Shown in pieces: positions 22,990-33,675 of a stretch of 64,000 nt of DNA. The translations under genes and the position numbers were made by a program. The DNA comes from Dichetophora obliterata (lineage: Eukaryota > Arthropoda > Insecta > Diptera > Sciomyzidae): contig OY986439.1 in assembly GCA_963920525.1 (NCBI GenBank), positions 34,169,819 through 34,233,818 on the forward strand. The letters are read 5' to 3'. How positions within the stretch are numbered: the stretch's first letter is position 1; every line of letters begins with the position of its first letter. The notes under the pieces are model-generated. The model did no database searches and was not told the origin of the DNA. It saw only the letters and a list, made by a program, of their open reading frames with translations.

Positions 22990-24200
22990 AAAGTCTTATT
23001 GTGAGTTTTTTCAGAAGTTTTTTAAGTAAAACAGCTTAGGCAGTGATTTGATATTGAGGGTAAACATTTCGAGTCTCGTAACAGAAACGACATGACATTT
23101 CGACATGAGAAATATTTAGAGTCTCGTCACGTTTTTGTGTACACGAGCAATGCTATTTTCTATTTTTGTGTTTTTTGTATTGGAACCCTCAGAAGGGTGG
23201 TAGATAGAGAAGGTGTGTTCAGAAAATGTTGAGGGGAAAAATTAATAGGATCAGTTTACACAATTGACCTCCCTAGGCGTCATAGATTTTTGATATGAAC
23301 TATAATAGACATTGATATGAACTATAATAGACATAGAAGAAAAACATCTTAGGCGGTGATCTGATACTAAGGCTTAAATTTTTCGAATCTCGCCACGAAA
23401 AATTTGTGCCATAAAAATAGTTCGAGTCTCGTCACGTTTTTGTGTACACGAGCAATGCTATTTTCTATTTTTGTGTTTTTTGTATTGGAACCCCCAGAAG
23501 GGTAGTAGAAAGAGTGAAGGTGTGTTAAAAAATGTTGGGAAAAAATTGATAAGATCAGTTCACACAATTGACCTCCCTAGGTGTCATAGATTTTTGATAT
23601 GAACTATAATAGACATTTTTGAAGAGAAACTTCTTAGGCGGCGATTTTATATTAAGGTATAAGTTTTTCGAGTCTCGCCACAAAAAATTTGCGTCATGAA
23701 AAATATTTCGAGTCTCGTCACGTTGTTGTGTACACGACCAATGAATTTTCTTTTGTGTTTTTTGTCCTGCCCAGAAGGATGGCAGATAGAATATACGTGT
23801 GCTTCGAAGAAATATTGAGGGTAGAAAATAAATTGGACCAAGTCATTCATTTGACCCCTTAGGGGTCATAGATTTTTAGATACGAACTATAACAGAGATT
23901 ATTTTTTCTATATTTTCTGTTTTTTGTATGGGGACCTCATCTCACGGACAAACATCGCATATTTAAGTTATCACAAAACATTAAAATCAGCATTACCATT
24001 TGAAACACCAACCAATGAAATTGTAAATATTAAATAAATAGAATATTTTTCATGCAAATTTTTAGTTGTATTTCTTTCACATAGATCTATCGTATTCTTA
24101 ATTTTTAGTAGTTTTACTTCTGAACTCTATGCACTGTATTCTGTGATTTTAGAGTATTATAACCCTCTACGACGAATTTTAAGAGTATTTTTTTAAAGTC
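22990..24200 (+). repeat. Dispersed AT-rich repeat, copy B, with three tandem internal units
   Basis: Same family as 1-1135 but in the opposite orientation. It contains three tandem units starting near 23035, 23349 and 23632 (cttaggcggtgat-type start). Each unit has two gagtctcgtcacg-type boxes, tgtgtacacgagcaatg, a cccagaagg block and gaactataatagaca. The shared distal block (caccaaccaatga, about 24006) follows. Copy A carries fewer units. Confidence 0.82.
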
Positions 24201-24544
24201 TTATAAAACTTGTCAAAAAAGCTGGTTCAAATACAAAAGATGAAAATATTTATATAACATTTTACTATAGATCTGTAGACACACGTATACACCTAGCAAA
24301 ATAATTATAAAGACCGTTTTCTCTTTTACTAAATTCATTAACCTTATAATGGGGTCATAATATAGAAACAAGTTATTGGGTTATTAACTGTTTTAACTAT
24401 TTTATGTGCGCACGTTTGATCACGCTTATTGTTAAAAAAAGAAAAAAAAAATCATTTTTATTGTTTTCAGAGCGAAATAATTACAAAGTAAGTACATTTT
24501 TATTTGACTTATTTTTAGTAATAACCTTGATTTCAAATAAAATA
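24201..24544. other. Non-coding, nothing recognised
   Basis: AT-rich spacer between the dispersed repeat and the rosa-like element. Confidence 0.5.
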
Positions 24545-24640
24545 CAGGTTCCGCCACCTAACGTCTTTTTTTCAACTAGTGCTTATTTCGTAAATGGTAA
24601 CACTTAATTCATGTCTGATTTGACAGATAATTACAGCTTT

Positions 24641-24766
24641 ATTCTGTATCACGGACAAGCACACCAACGATGAGAAAGACACGAGAAGTAATACAATTTT
24701 GTATAGAAGAAAATATTGCTTCTCGTGTCTTTCTCCTCGTTGGTGAGCATCTTCGTGATACAGAAT
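24641..24766. repeat. 48-bp-arm hairpin in the rosa-like element 5' region
   Basis: attctgtatcacggacaagc (24641) through acacgagaagt is matched in reverse by 24719-24766 with about four mismatches. The loop, about 29 nt, itself contains the palindrome atacaattttgtat. It lies between the left TIR and the transposase start at 24801. Confidence 0.9.
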
Positions 24767-24800
24767 AATGCAGTTAGTTTTATCCTTCCGCTGAACGAAT

Positions 24801-25884
24801 ATGGTTGTATATACGCTTGAAAAACGCTGGGAAATATTGCAACATTACTGTGAAAATCATGGTAATGTTGCAGAATGTGTGCGAAAATTTCGTACGGATT
24901 TTGGGTGAAGAGAAGCACCGCCAGCTCCGTATGTTCGATATCTTGTGAAAAAAGTGAAAGAAACTGGCATCTTCATCGATAAACCAAAGCGTGAAAAGCC
25001 AAAAGCAGTGCGTACACCCGAGAATATTGCTGCTGTGGCAGAAAGTGTGCATGCAGCGCCATCAACATCAATTCTCCGTCGTTCTCAACAATTGAACATT
25101 TCGGAGACATCATTGAGACGAATTTTGCATAAAGACCTTGGTATGACGCCATACAAAGCCCAATTGGTTCAGGAGTTGAAGCCAACTGACCATCCAATGC
25201 GTTTTCGCTTCGCTAAGTGGGCCTGCGATCGACTTACAGAAGATGCCGATTTTGCCAAAAAAATTATCTTTTCAGATGAAGCTCATTTTGATCTTGGCGG
25301 GTATGTAAACAAGCAAAATTGTCGCATTTGGAGCACAGAAAACCCGCACGCATACATTGAAAAGCCGCTGCACCCAAAACGAGTCACTGTTTGGTGCGGA
25401 TTTTGGTTCAGAGGTATAATTGGGCCATTTTTTTTTCGAAAATGGGCAAGGAGTGGCCGTTACAGTCAATGGCGATCGTTATCGGGCCATGTTGAACGAA
25501 TTTTTGTTCACAAAAATTGAAGAGGAGGATATTGGCAACATTTGGTTTCAACAGGACGGCGTTACGTGCCACACAGCTAAAGCTACACTCGATGTTTTGC
25601 CCCCTGTTTTTGAAGATAGCATTATCAGCCGCAGAGCTGATGTCGTTTGGCCACCTCGGAGCTGCGATTTGACACCGTTGGACTATTATTTGTGGGGTGC
25701 CCTCAAAGATAAGTATTACGCCGACAAGCCAGAGACAATTGACGCTTTAAAGGACAATATTCGTGAAGCCATTGGTGAAAAAGAGCTACACACAATCGAT
25801 AACATGCTTAAAAATTGGACCGATCGTGTAGGCTACTGCATGGCCAGCCGAGGCAGCCATTTGAATGAAATTATTTTCCATTAA
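24801..25884 (+). pseudogene. rosa-like DD41D transposase, two lesions
   Basis: From ATG 24801 the frame gives MVVYTLEKRWEILQHYCENH, then TGA at codon 36 (24906-24908) in a CGA context, a likely CpG transition. It then runs open through the helix-turn-helix part (ISETSLRRILHKDLGM) and the first catalytic Asp (FSDEAHF, codon 25275-25277) to a run of nine Ts (25428-25436), where the frame shifts. The rest is open to 25884: the second Asp in QQDGVTCHTA (codon 25555-25557) and the third in PLDYYLWG (codon 25681-25683). Exactly 41 residues lie between these two. All three catalytic residues are kept. The length, about 360 residues, is normal for the family. Either lesion alone would block a full product. 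Confidence 0.92.
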
Positions 25885-26019
25885 TAACCGAAAGGATTGT
25901 ACTTTCAAATAAAAAAAGAAATTTAAGAAAATATTTAGTATTTTTTTTTATAGAATTTTAAAAAATAAAGTTATTTGGCGGACCCTGTACATTTAATTTT
26001 TTCATTTAAAAAGTAAAAA

Positions 26020-27215
26020 TTGAAGCTTACCAACATCAAAGGATTTCAAATCGCGAAATTCCGAGATTATTATAAAGGTCAAGTTTTGTCATTGACAATT
26101 TTATAAATAAGGCTGACCAGTATTGGGCCGCTAAGCGATCAGGAAGAACTCCAATTATCAGTGACAGAGCCAAAAAGGGAAATTAAAAGATTAATTTAAA
26201 ATTGCTGTTAAGGATAATTTAAGCGCAGAGGAAAAACTGAACTTGAAAGCCGGTGTTCATCGCGTGCAACAAATACTGAAACGAGATTTGGGACTTTCAT
26301 TTGAAAAAAATGTGGTAAGCCGGCGCTTTTGCAAAGACACAAAATGGTCAGACTTCGATTTGCGGAAAAGCACAGATAACTTTTTAACATGCAATAATAA
26401 TAGAGTTCAGCTACTACAGTTTGTTCGCACTTTCTCCGCATTAGATCATCTTAAGAACCAGCCCAAAAACATTACCTCAATGATATCGATAAGAGTGGTC
26501 CAAAACAATCTAAAGTGAGAAAAATTTACCCACCATAATGTGGGTTGGGCTCAGGGACAGTACAAGACATAACAACTAACCATGAAAAAAAAGTTCAATT
26601 TGAATGGACTAGATGGTTCAGACTGATATTAGCGTTGCAAAGCTGCTCCCAAAGTTAAGCGCCGAAACTTTGGTGGAGGCTCCCTCATGGCTTGGGGAAG
26701 TATGGGCTCTAAAGGAACCACTCAAATTTGCTTCGTTAGCACCAAGATGGACTCGCTGTATTATATACAACTGTTGGATGCAGTTCTTGTGTCCTTTGGA
26801 GAAGATATTTCTACCTCAGAATTTATTTTCCAACAGGAATTTTCCAATTGTGCAATGCAGCAATTCACCGCTCTCGAAAATCTACAGAGTTCCTGAAGTC
26901 TAGGAGTATACCAACTCTCGACTGGCCGGGTCTTAGTCATGATCTGAACCCTATCGAGAACTTATGGTCCATACTATAAACCAAAGTTAACTACATGGCC
27001 GTCAATTTAAGGACCTAAAAGAGCTGAAAACGGCAATTCAAGAAGAGTGGAAGAAAATGAATCTCATGCATATTCATATTTTGATAAACTCAATGCCAAG
27101 GCATCTGGAAGAAGCTATCAAAAACAATGGAGGTCATACTTCTTATTCAAATTATTTTTATAATGTTGATTTTATATGATTTCAATACAAATTCTAAATG
27201 TTTGATAGTTTAAAT
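26020..27215 (+). pseudogene. Tc1-like transposase relic
   Basis: Broken frames recover the Tc1 family in order. They are a helix-turn-helix start (NIKGFQIAKFRDYYKGQ, about 26034), RSGRTPIISDRAKREIKR (about 26141), QQILKRDLGLSF (about 26267), GGGSLMAWGSMGSKGT (about 26673), FIFQQEFSN (second catalytic region, with the Asp lost) and TGRVLVMI...TLSRTYG (about 26930, the PDLNPIE-type third region, frame-shifted). The C-terminus is KLNAKASGRSYQKQW. The 3' end (27163-27215) matches the dispersed repeats at 17693, 18222 and 37258. At least five frame changes are present, so it is long dead. Confidence 0.82.
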
Positions 27216-27796
27216 CAAAGATGCCCAGTAATGGATGATATCAGCAAATTAAACTCACACGCATACTTACGCTCTTTTGTTTGATCGTCAGTCAACCAAT
27301 AGAAAATCAGCATGTTGAGTGGGAGAGACAAACTGCACTTGCAGAACTTCTGTGTCTTATTTTACATTTTAATCGTCATCGAGACTGCTGTCAGTAAACA
27401 CATAAATTGAAATTACTGCGATATATTAATGATGTCGGCCGAAAAGTAAGAAAAAACTAAGAAATATAATTTAAAAAAACATTTAGATGTTCACAAAGAC
27501 ATGAATTATTTGCAGGGGAAAGAAAAAGAAAAGCAATTTAAAATTTATAAGAAAATTTTTATTGAAAAGTTGAAGGAATTGGTAAATCAATCTAAAGAAA
27601 ATGATGAAGATATGGTGGAGGAGAGTTTAAAAATGGGTTTATCTAACTTAATAAGTTTAGATATTGTAAAAAAGGGAAGGCCATTTTCAGATGGGCCATT
27701 TGTCAAAAATATATTGAGTAAAGTTTTTGCAAAATTTCATTTTAAAACTAATTTTATTGGAAAATTACCTTTGTCCCGCAATAGTATAACCCGGCG

Positions 27797-30541
27797 CACA
27801 GAGGGGTATTTTGACGATCTGGGCGGACAAAATTATTTGAAGTAAATTTATGAAGCAGAATGTTAAAAAATTACTCGGTGAGGCGTAAAAAAATAATTTG
27901 TTAACATTTGGCGAGTAGAGGGAATTTTTTACAGCATTTCGAAGAAAATACCTAAAATTTTTGAAGTTGAAAATGCTAGATATGAAATAAATGTGTATTT
28001 ATTTTAAGTATTTAAGGAACTTGTTATCCAGAGGTAAGTTAATTATTCGGACATATGGTCATCGCTTGAGCATGAAGTATTTTCGTTCATTGTGTCCGTC
28101 ATATTTTCGTGACTGTCGCTGTGATCTGTCGAAACAAGCAATTCTAAACATTCCTTTGAGAAAGGTGTTGGTAATTTTTTTGGCTTCGACCTAATGCCTG
28201 TTAGCAAAGGATCGGAAGTTAGCAGCAATCTATTTATAACATCCCTATTGCAGGCCTCTCTTGAAAACTTTCGCGCATAGTTTTGACGGTATTGGCGAAA
28301 GTGTTTATTTCTGGCCTCAGCAGCTTCTTCGGACAGCTGACCTATAGGTAGTAGAGCTTTTTCAATCACAAGTTGTCCATGTATCAAAATTTTGTGCATT
28401 GTTGGACTCATCGGGTACTAGTGGTACAAACTAACATACATTTTTGCTGTTTCGGTAGCATAGTGATTAAATTTTTCGCCATCAATTTTATGGCCACTGC
28501 AGATTGCTTCTAAAATTACTTTTAAACGAAAAATAAGGTTTCGGTCAACCCCCGTAATCTCTGCTGCCAAATCTGGATCGGAAAAAAACGCCTGCTTGTG
28601 TTGCCGTCATTACTGTTTCCAAATCCAGGCTTTGGAACGTCCACATTTAATCCCATTCGGCATTTAAACTCTTCCTGCATTTTTGCTTTTTGGGTTTTCA
28701 CAACATATTTTTCTATTTCGGTCCTTGCTTGCCATTTGTTCAGAGGAAGTTTATAGGACAAATGCAAAATACCCTCAAAGAAGCGAATTCGCGCGTGAAG
28801 CGTTGAAAGACCAAACGTTAGCGAGCTTTCGTCGATTTCACCAATTTTGTCCAAATTATTGAAATCTTTCGAAGTTTTCTTGTAATGTAGCATCTCATGG
28901 TGGAGCTGGTGTTAGTAATAGCGTTAAAAACTTTAGCATCGATCATAGTCAGTATCAATGTATGATTCACACTAATTGTAATTCCATTTAGCTCAAACTC
29001 CGTTTGAACCAAGGCGCTGATAGCGTTTTGAATGTATTGCACTTCTTGGTTTGTAACGTCTAACGACTCCTTCACAAATTGAATTCGTATCGGCCGATAG
29101 TAGCGTGGTGAAGATGGAGTCGGATTCTTCCAAATCACCTTTTCCGTTGTTGTTGATAACAGTTGCAATGGGACCAGCGAACTTTGAAAAATATAAGCGT
29201 CCGAATCGGCATCGTTTTCAAAAGCTTGCTTGTATTCACATTGATTGGACCCATCACAACCCCATTTATAAATCAGCCGAAAACTTGAAATCTCACCCTC
29301 TTCTAAGGATTCAAGTACTTCTTGAAGATACTGCAGAAGTCGAGTGCACGTGTGGTTCAAAAGATCCTGTAATCTTATCTCAGCACAGGTAGCAGTAATT
29401 TTGATAGCCGACGTTGGAGGGTAACAATCTTTCTAAGCCTCTTGGAGATAGCTGTAGCAAGGGTAGTACTTACAGTGGCTCATCCTAACTACCTCGTACT
29501 GTTTTCGTGTAAGATTGCCTTCAACGAACATAGAAAGGGCTTTTAATACTGGCAACCGTCCAGTACATTTCGAGTAAGATTGACTCTGTTGGTAAGCCAC
29601 TTTATATTTGTGTGCGCGATTTGGCGACGAAGTTATGTTTTTCAGTATTTCAGCAGCATTTCTCTTTCCGTCTGTTTGCAACTTGATTTGCGTAGCTGCA
29701 ACCAACACACGTGTGTCGTTGGATTTGCGTAAATCCTCCGTTTTGCGCCTTTGGGTTCTTTCGCAGGACTCTTCGAAACGTTTAGCTGGCCGCCCAGCAC
29801 AACTTACAGCACACGGTATCGAAAAACATCCCGTGATCCATGAATGATTATTTTTGAGAAAATCTTTGGGTTTTCTTTGGACTTTAAGCCATTTTGCTTT
29901 AAATTCGCTTTTTAATTTCCCAAAACTACTATTTACTAAAGCTCGCTTTTCTTTAGAAAAATTACCCAATTGCAGCTCACGATTTTTGGTAGCTTCAATG
30001 TTAGTGTTTATTGCAGAAAAATAGCTTTTATCGGTAACTTGCAAAACGTCTCCTCGTACTATGTACAATACTTGATTTTCGAAGGACCTAAATTTGGAAT
30101 AAATGTTTTTTTCAATATACAAAAAACGAAAGTGGTACTTTCGCTTATGGTACCCATTGAAATTAACAAATATATCATATTTTTAAATGCTGCTATACTA
30201 GTATGAATTTAAATTATAATATTATTTAGTTAAGTGGATTAAATAATACTTACCTGCTTTACAATTTTCCATTTTACTTAAATGTTTAAACTGACAACAC
30301 GACTTCGCACAGCCTGCTAAAACTGTTACTTTATATAAAAGCTACAAAGTAGTAAATACACAATTAACAACAAGAAACTTTGGCAGCGTGTAGAAAACGA
30401 ATGTTAGCAAAAAGGAATGAAAAAAAACGGACTCTAGTTAAGCATTCTATTCTCTTTAACCTACAATCGGTAATTATTAAAAACACTGACTTTTGGAAAA
30501 TCGAATTTTGGCCGCCCAGATACTTAAAATACCCCTCTGTG
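27797..30541 (-). mobile_element. Transib (RAG1-like) DNA transposon, 2,745 bp
   Basis: The inverted ends start CACAGAGGGGTATTTT on both sides and match at 34 of the first 38 positions. The 5-bp target duplication CGGCG flanks them (27792-27796 and 30542-30546). A GC-rich 5-bp duplication and CAC ends are Transib hallmarks. The minus strand encodes a RAG1-like transposase. The left end also has ACAAAA starting 30 bp in, that is after a 7-bp heptamer-like CACAGAG and 23 bp, the spacing of a 23-RSS. The insertion split a hAT transposase. Confidence 0.93.
28043..30122 (-). pseudogene. Transib transposase (RAG1 core relative), four lesions
   Basis: This is a RAG1-family DDE enzyme that would cut at the CACAGAG ends. 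Order on the minus strand: basic N-terminal part (SCAGRPAKRFEESCERTQRR, about 29790), then TAG at 29433-29435. In the same frame follow the first catalytic Asp (KWGCDGSNQCEYK, codon 29253-29255), IWKNPTPSSPRYYRPIRIQF, and the second catalytic Asp (LTMIDAKV, codon 28938-28940). The frame shifts near 28885 at the expected zinc-binding Cys. Then come FGLSTLHARIRFFEGILHLS and PKPGFGNSNDGNTSRRFF, a shift at the A/T run 28582-28588, a TAG at 28418-28420, and HKILIHG...GQLSEEAAEARNKHFRQYR. The last of these holds the Glu equivalent to RAG1 E962 (codon 28316-28318). All three catalytic residues survive. The true 5' start is uncertain; a short upstream exon (ATG near 30270, followed by gtaagt) is possible. 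Confidence 0.9.
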
Positions 30542-32185
30542 CGGCGTTCTCTTTATTTGGGTGCTATTGGGGAATCGGCATTAAGGGAAAAATTAAAAAA
30601 TTGCGAATTTTTTCATTCTGTATTGATGAGAGCACCGATATTAATGACCTTTGTCAACTTGTAATCTGCATTCGATGCGTTGATTCAGATTAGAATGTTT
30701 TCGAGTCAATATATTCTGTTAAAACATTTTATGGCAATGTAACCGGCAAATTATTGTTCGATGTCGTCAACGAAAAACTTCTTTCCGTTGTTGATTCTAA
30801 CAAATTAGCAGGAGTTTGTACGGATGGTGCGAACACTATGACAGGCAAACGTGATGGATTTGAAGGCCAGATGAAAAAAAAAATGAAATTGAGGTTTATA
30901 CCTTGCATTGTATAATACACCAGGCTGCTCTTGCTTCTAAATTTATATCCGAGCATCCGGTCATGAAGGCTACTGAGCGGATAATTAATAGGATAAGGGG
31001 CGGCCATAACTCACTGACTCATAGAAAATTTGTGATATTTCTAAAAAATTTAAATGCTTCTCATCACGATCTATAAATGTTTTCTGAGGTACGTTGGTTA
31101 AGCCGAGGTAACAGTATTAATAGATTGTTTGAGCTAAGAAATGAAGTATTTGAATTTTTAGAAGCTGAAAATATCGAAATAACCGAAAAAGAATATTTAA
31201 AAGATTATCAATTTATTTTAGACATGGCGTTTTTAACAGACATTTGTAACATTTTGAATGAGTTGAATTTGAAGCTGCAGGGAAAAGATAATAATATTTC
31301 TGATATGTTTAAAACTCTTTCAGATTTTAAAACTCAGCTATTTTTACTTGCAGCTCAAATTGATTCTGAAGACTTTTCGGACTTTCCGAAAACTTCTGTT
31401 ATTTACGACAAGGAGAAAATCTTGAAAAAGTTTGAACTTTCGGAAATACATATTAGAAACGTTTTTTAATAATTTCAATGACAGGTTTAAGGATTTTAAA
31501 AATATTCAGTTCACTTCATTTACTGGATATTTTTCAAAACCCTTTTAAATGCGATATATTAAAGTACGAATTTCCAATCCAAACATAACTTATTATAGTT
31601 CGAAGTGAATTAGATTTCCCAGATAATTTTATCAATATAGAATTCTGGAAAAATCTGGATGGTACAACATATCCTGAAATAAAGAAGATTTCATTGATGT
31701 GTTTATCTTTATTTCCCTCAACGTATCTTTGCGACCAAATATTTTCATATTTGAATTATATTTGCTCAAAAAGACGCAATAAGCTGAATTTTTGTAGTTT
31801 GAGAAATATACTTTTATTGCGTAACTGCAATAAGAGTATCAACATAGAAGATTCCATTACTTTTTAATTGCAAATTGATCAATGATTAATTGAAGGAAAA
31901 TTTATAAACACTTCGAAGAACCTTTTTATTTCGAAATATATCATACTATCCAGATGTCCGCATATATAAATTATATATGTGTGTATTATACATATATATT
32001 AGGGCGGGTCGATTTATAGGGAGTGAAAAAATTCACCAATTTCCCTATAATTTCCGTATTCTATGGGTTATTCCATGAAAATTTGCCGAAGCATCCATAC
32101 CTCTATCGTTAAAATCGAGTCCCCTACTTTTTGTTGGTAGATTTTTTCCCAAATTGACGTTCGTATGAAATATTACCTAACCGTT

Positions 32186-32385
32186 GTAACCAATCATGGG
32201 ACCAACCTAAGTTGGTTTGATCTGGGGAAGAGGGTAGGTGGACCCTTATAATAACAGCTAGCAATCAGCCCGTGGGGAGGTTCTTGCCTCTCTTCCAACC
32301 AGAACACCGATTGGTACTCTTTTAAAGAGTCCTCGAGTGGCCTTTATAAATATAAACAAAACAACAAAACAAAAAAAAACTATAG
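32186..32385 (+). repeat. Possible retroposon 3' end with A-rich tail
   Basis: A non-AT-rich block (about 32200-32345, with gggaagagggtaggtgg and gcccgtggggaggttcttgc) ends in an A-rich tail (ataaacaaaacaacaaaac). This is the arrangement of a SINE or LINE 3' end. I cannot name a family. Confidence 0.3.
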
Positions 32386-33619
32386 TAATGGACCAACCAA
32401 AAAAAATAATTAATGAAATATTACTAAAACTCACTCATAAAACTCAAAGGTGAAAGTCTTCAATTGGCAAAACAACAACAAAGACACTATCTTTAGGTGT
32501 TATTTGATAGGTCTTCTGATACCCGCCCTCCTTGATTCGTAAGGTAGTTTTTATTACGAATCCCAGACTTTACTTTACCCTCTCACTTTACCATACCACC
32601 AGACAATTTAGAGATTTAAGAATTCATGACTTGATGTCAATTAAAAAATATAGGGTTTCTCAAATAATTTCTTTTTTATTAATAACATTTGTTTTTCTAC
32701 AGAAAATATACCACAATTCAATGTCATAACAGTCTGAAACTGATAATACTGGCTTTTAACTTAAATAATTTCGAATATAATAAAGGCTTTTATCTTAAAT
32801 AATACAAGAAAAGAATTAATCCAGACTGTTTTGCTTTACTTAGTTTAGAATACGAATTCAAAATATAACCAGATTATACCAAATAGTATGCTACGAACTA
32901 GCGTGAAAAAAAGAAAAGCAAAAACAAATATATATAGACATAGGTATAGCATACTTAGTTGTGCTGGAATAAAAACAATATTTTCTTCGATATCTAAAAG
33001 TTGTTTTTTGTCTTTAATAAATATTTATGTACTTAAAACGCATTCCACTTTAATTTACTTGTATTGAATTCGTTTACAATTGCCTTCATTTACACAAAGA
33101 CAATGTAACTTGCTGAAATTTAACCTCGACTCACAGGAGATAACCCACTGTGCAGAGTTATTACTTCAGTACTAATCAAAACAAAACAAAGAACCAAAAT
33201 CATTATAGTAACAGTAAGATAGTGACAAGAAAAAAAAATCAAATAAAACAATGAATGAAAGCTTTCTGGTATAAGCAAATCTTAGCAAAACTTCATTGAG
33301 AACTTTTTTAAAAAAAGTCTCCACTTTTACGCGACGATTTACGCTACAACAACTATACTGCATTAAATATTAAAGCTCCTGAGCGAGAGCGAGCGCGACA
33401 TGACGATCATCATATGTTCATTTTCTCCGTTCTTTCTTTCTTTGTTCTTTTTTTTTTTTTTATATTTTTAAGTTAAACATTAATAATTTTGGCACTAATC
33501 TTTAGCAAAAAAAACTGATCTTATGTTAAGGATACTTTGATTCGACTAAGAAAATTTGAGCATTTTGGTATTTAAAGTTAGCAATAGATAGACAATAAAT
33601 TAAAATGATGATGACTTAC
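32386..33619. other. Non-coding, nothing firm
   Basis: AT-rich, no recognised element. A gagcgagagcgagcgcg stretch lies near 33380. Confidence 0.45.
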
Positions 33620-33675
33620 TTGTAATACAGGAACATGTTGCAAGGCCTTACAGAATGTTGCTGCTGCAGTTAGGG
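33620..33675 (-). other. Candidate 56-nt host exon
   Basis: On the minus strand the acceptor actttttctccag precedes, and the donor gtaagtcatc follows, a 56-nt segment open in one frame (LTAAATFCKALQHVPVLQ). Both splice sites are strong. The other two frames have stops. I do not recognise the peptide or gene. If real, the A-rich sequence at about 33700-34470 (minus sense) could hold an upstream UTR exon or intron. This rests on splice-site quality and one open frame only. Confidence 0.35.

Larger units (their letters stand above)
24545..25987 (+). mobile_element. rosa-like (DD41D) Tc1/mariner-superfamily element, 1,443 bp
   Basis: Ends are caggttccgcc on the left and ggcggaccctg on the right (inverted, one mismatch), with further similarity to about 30 bp. 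Both ends are flanked by TA (24543-24544 and 25988-25989). It holds one transposase gene with only two visible lesions. The DD41D spacing assigns it to the group first described from Ceratitis rosa. Confidence 0.9.
27429..31866 (+). pseudogene. hAT-type transposase relic (GTF2IRD2/ZBED-like), split by a Transib
   Basis: 5' part 27429-27796: MMSAEK and a stop, then YNLKKHLDVHKD (second half of a BED-type zinc finger), DIVKKGRPFSDGPFVKN and LPLSRNSITRR. 3' part 30547-31866: the frame resumes as SLYLGAIGESALREKLKN, shifts, then gives FSFCIDESTDINDLCQLV (catalytic region, about 30613), LAGVCTDGANTMTGKRDGF, LHCIIHQAALASKF, EVRWLSRGNSINRLFELRNE (31083 on) and DICNILNELNLKLQGKDNNI. The end is the hAT dimerisation segment (about 31735-31860, SLRNILLLRNCNKS). 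Codons on either side of the insertion join cleanly at the CGGCG duplication, showing one ancestral gene. Frameshifts and a shortened zinc finger make it inactive. Its terminal repeats are not found. Confidence 0.88.
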
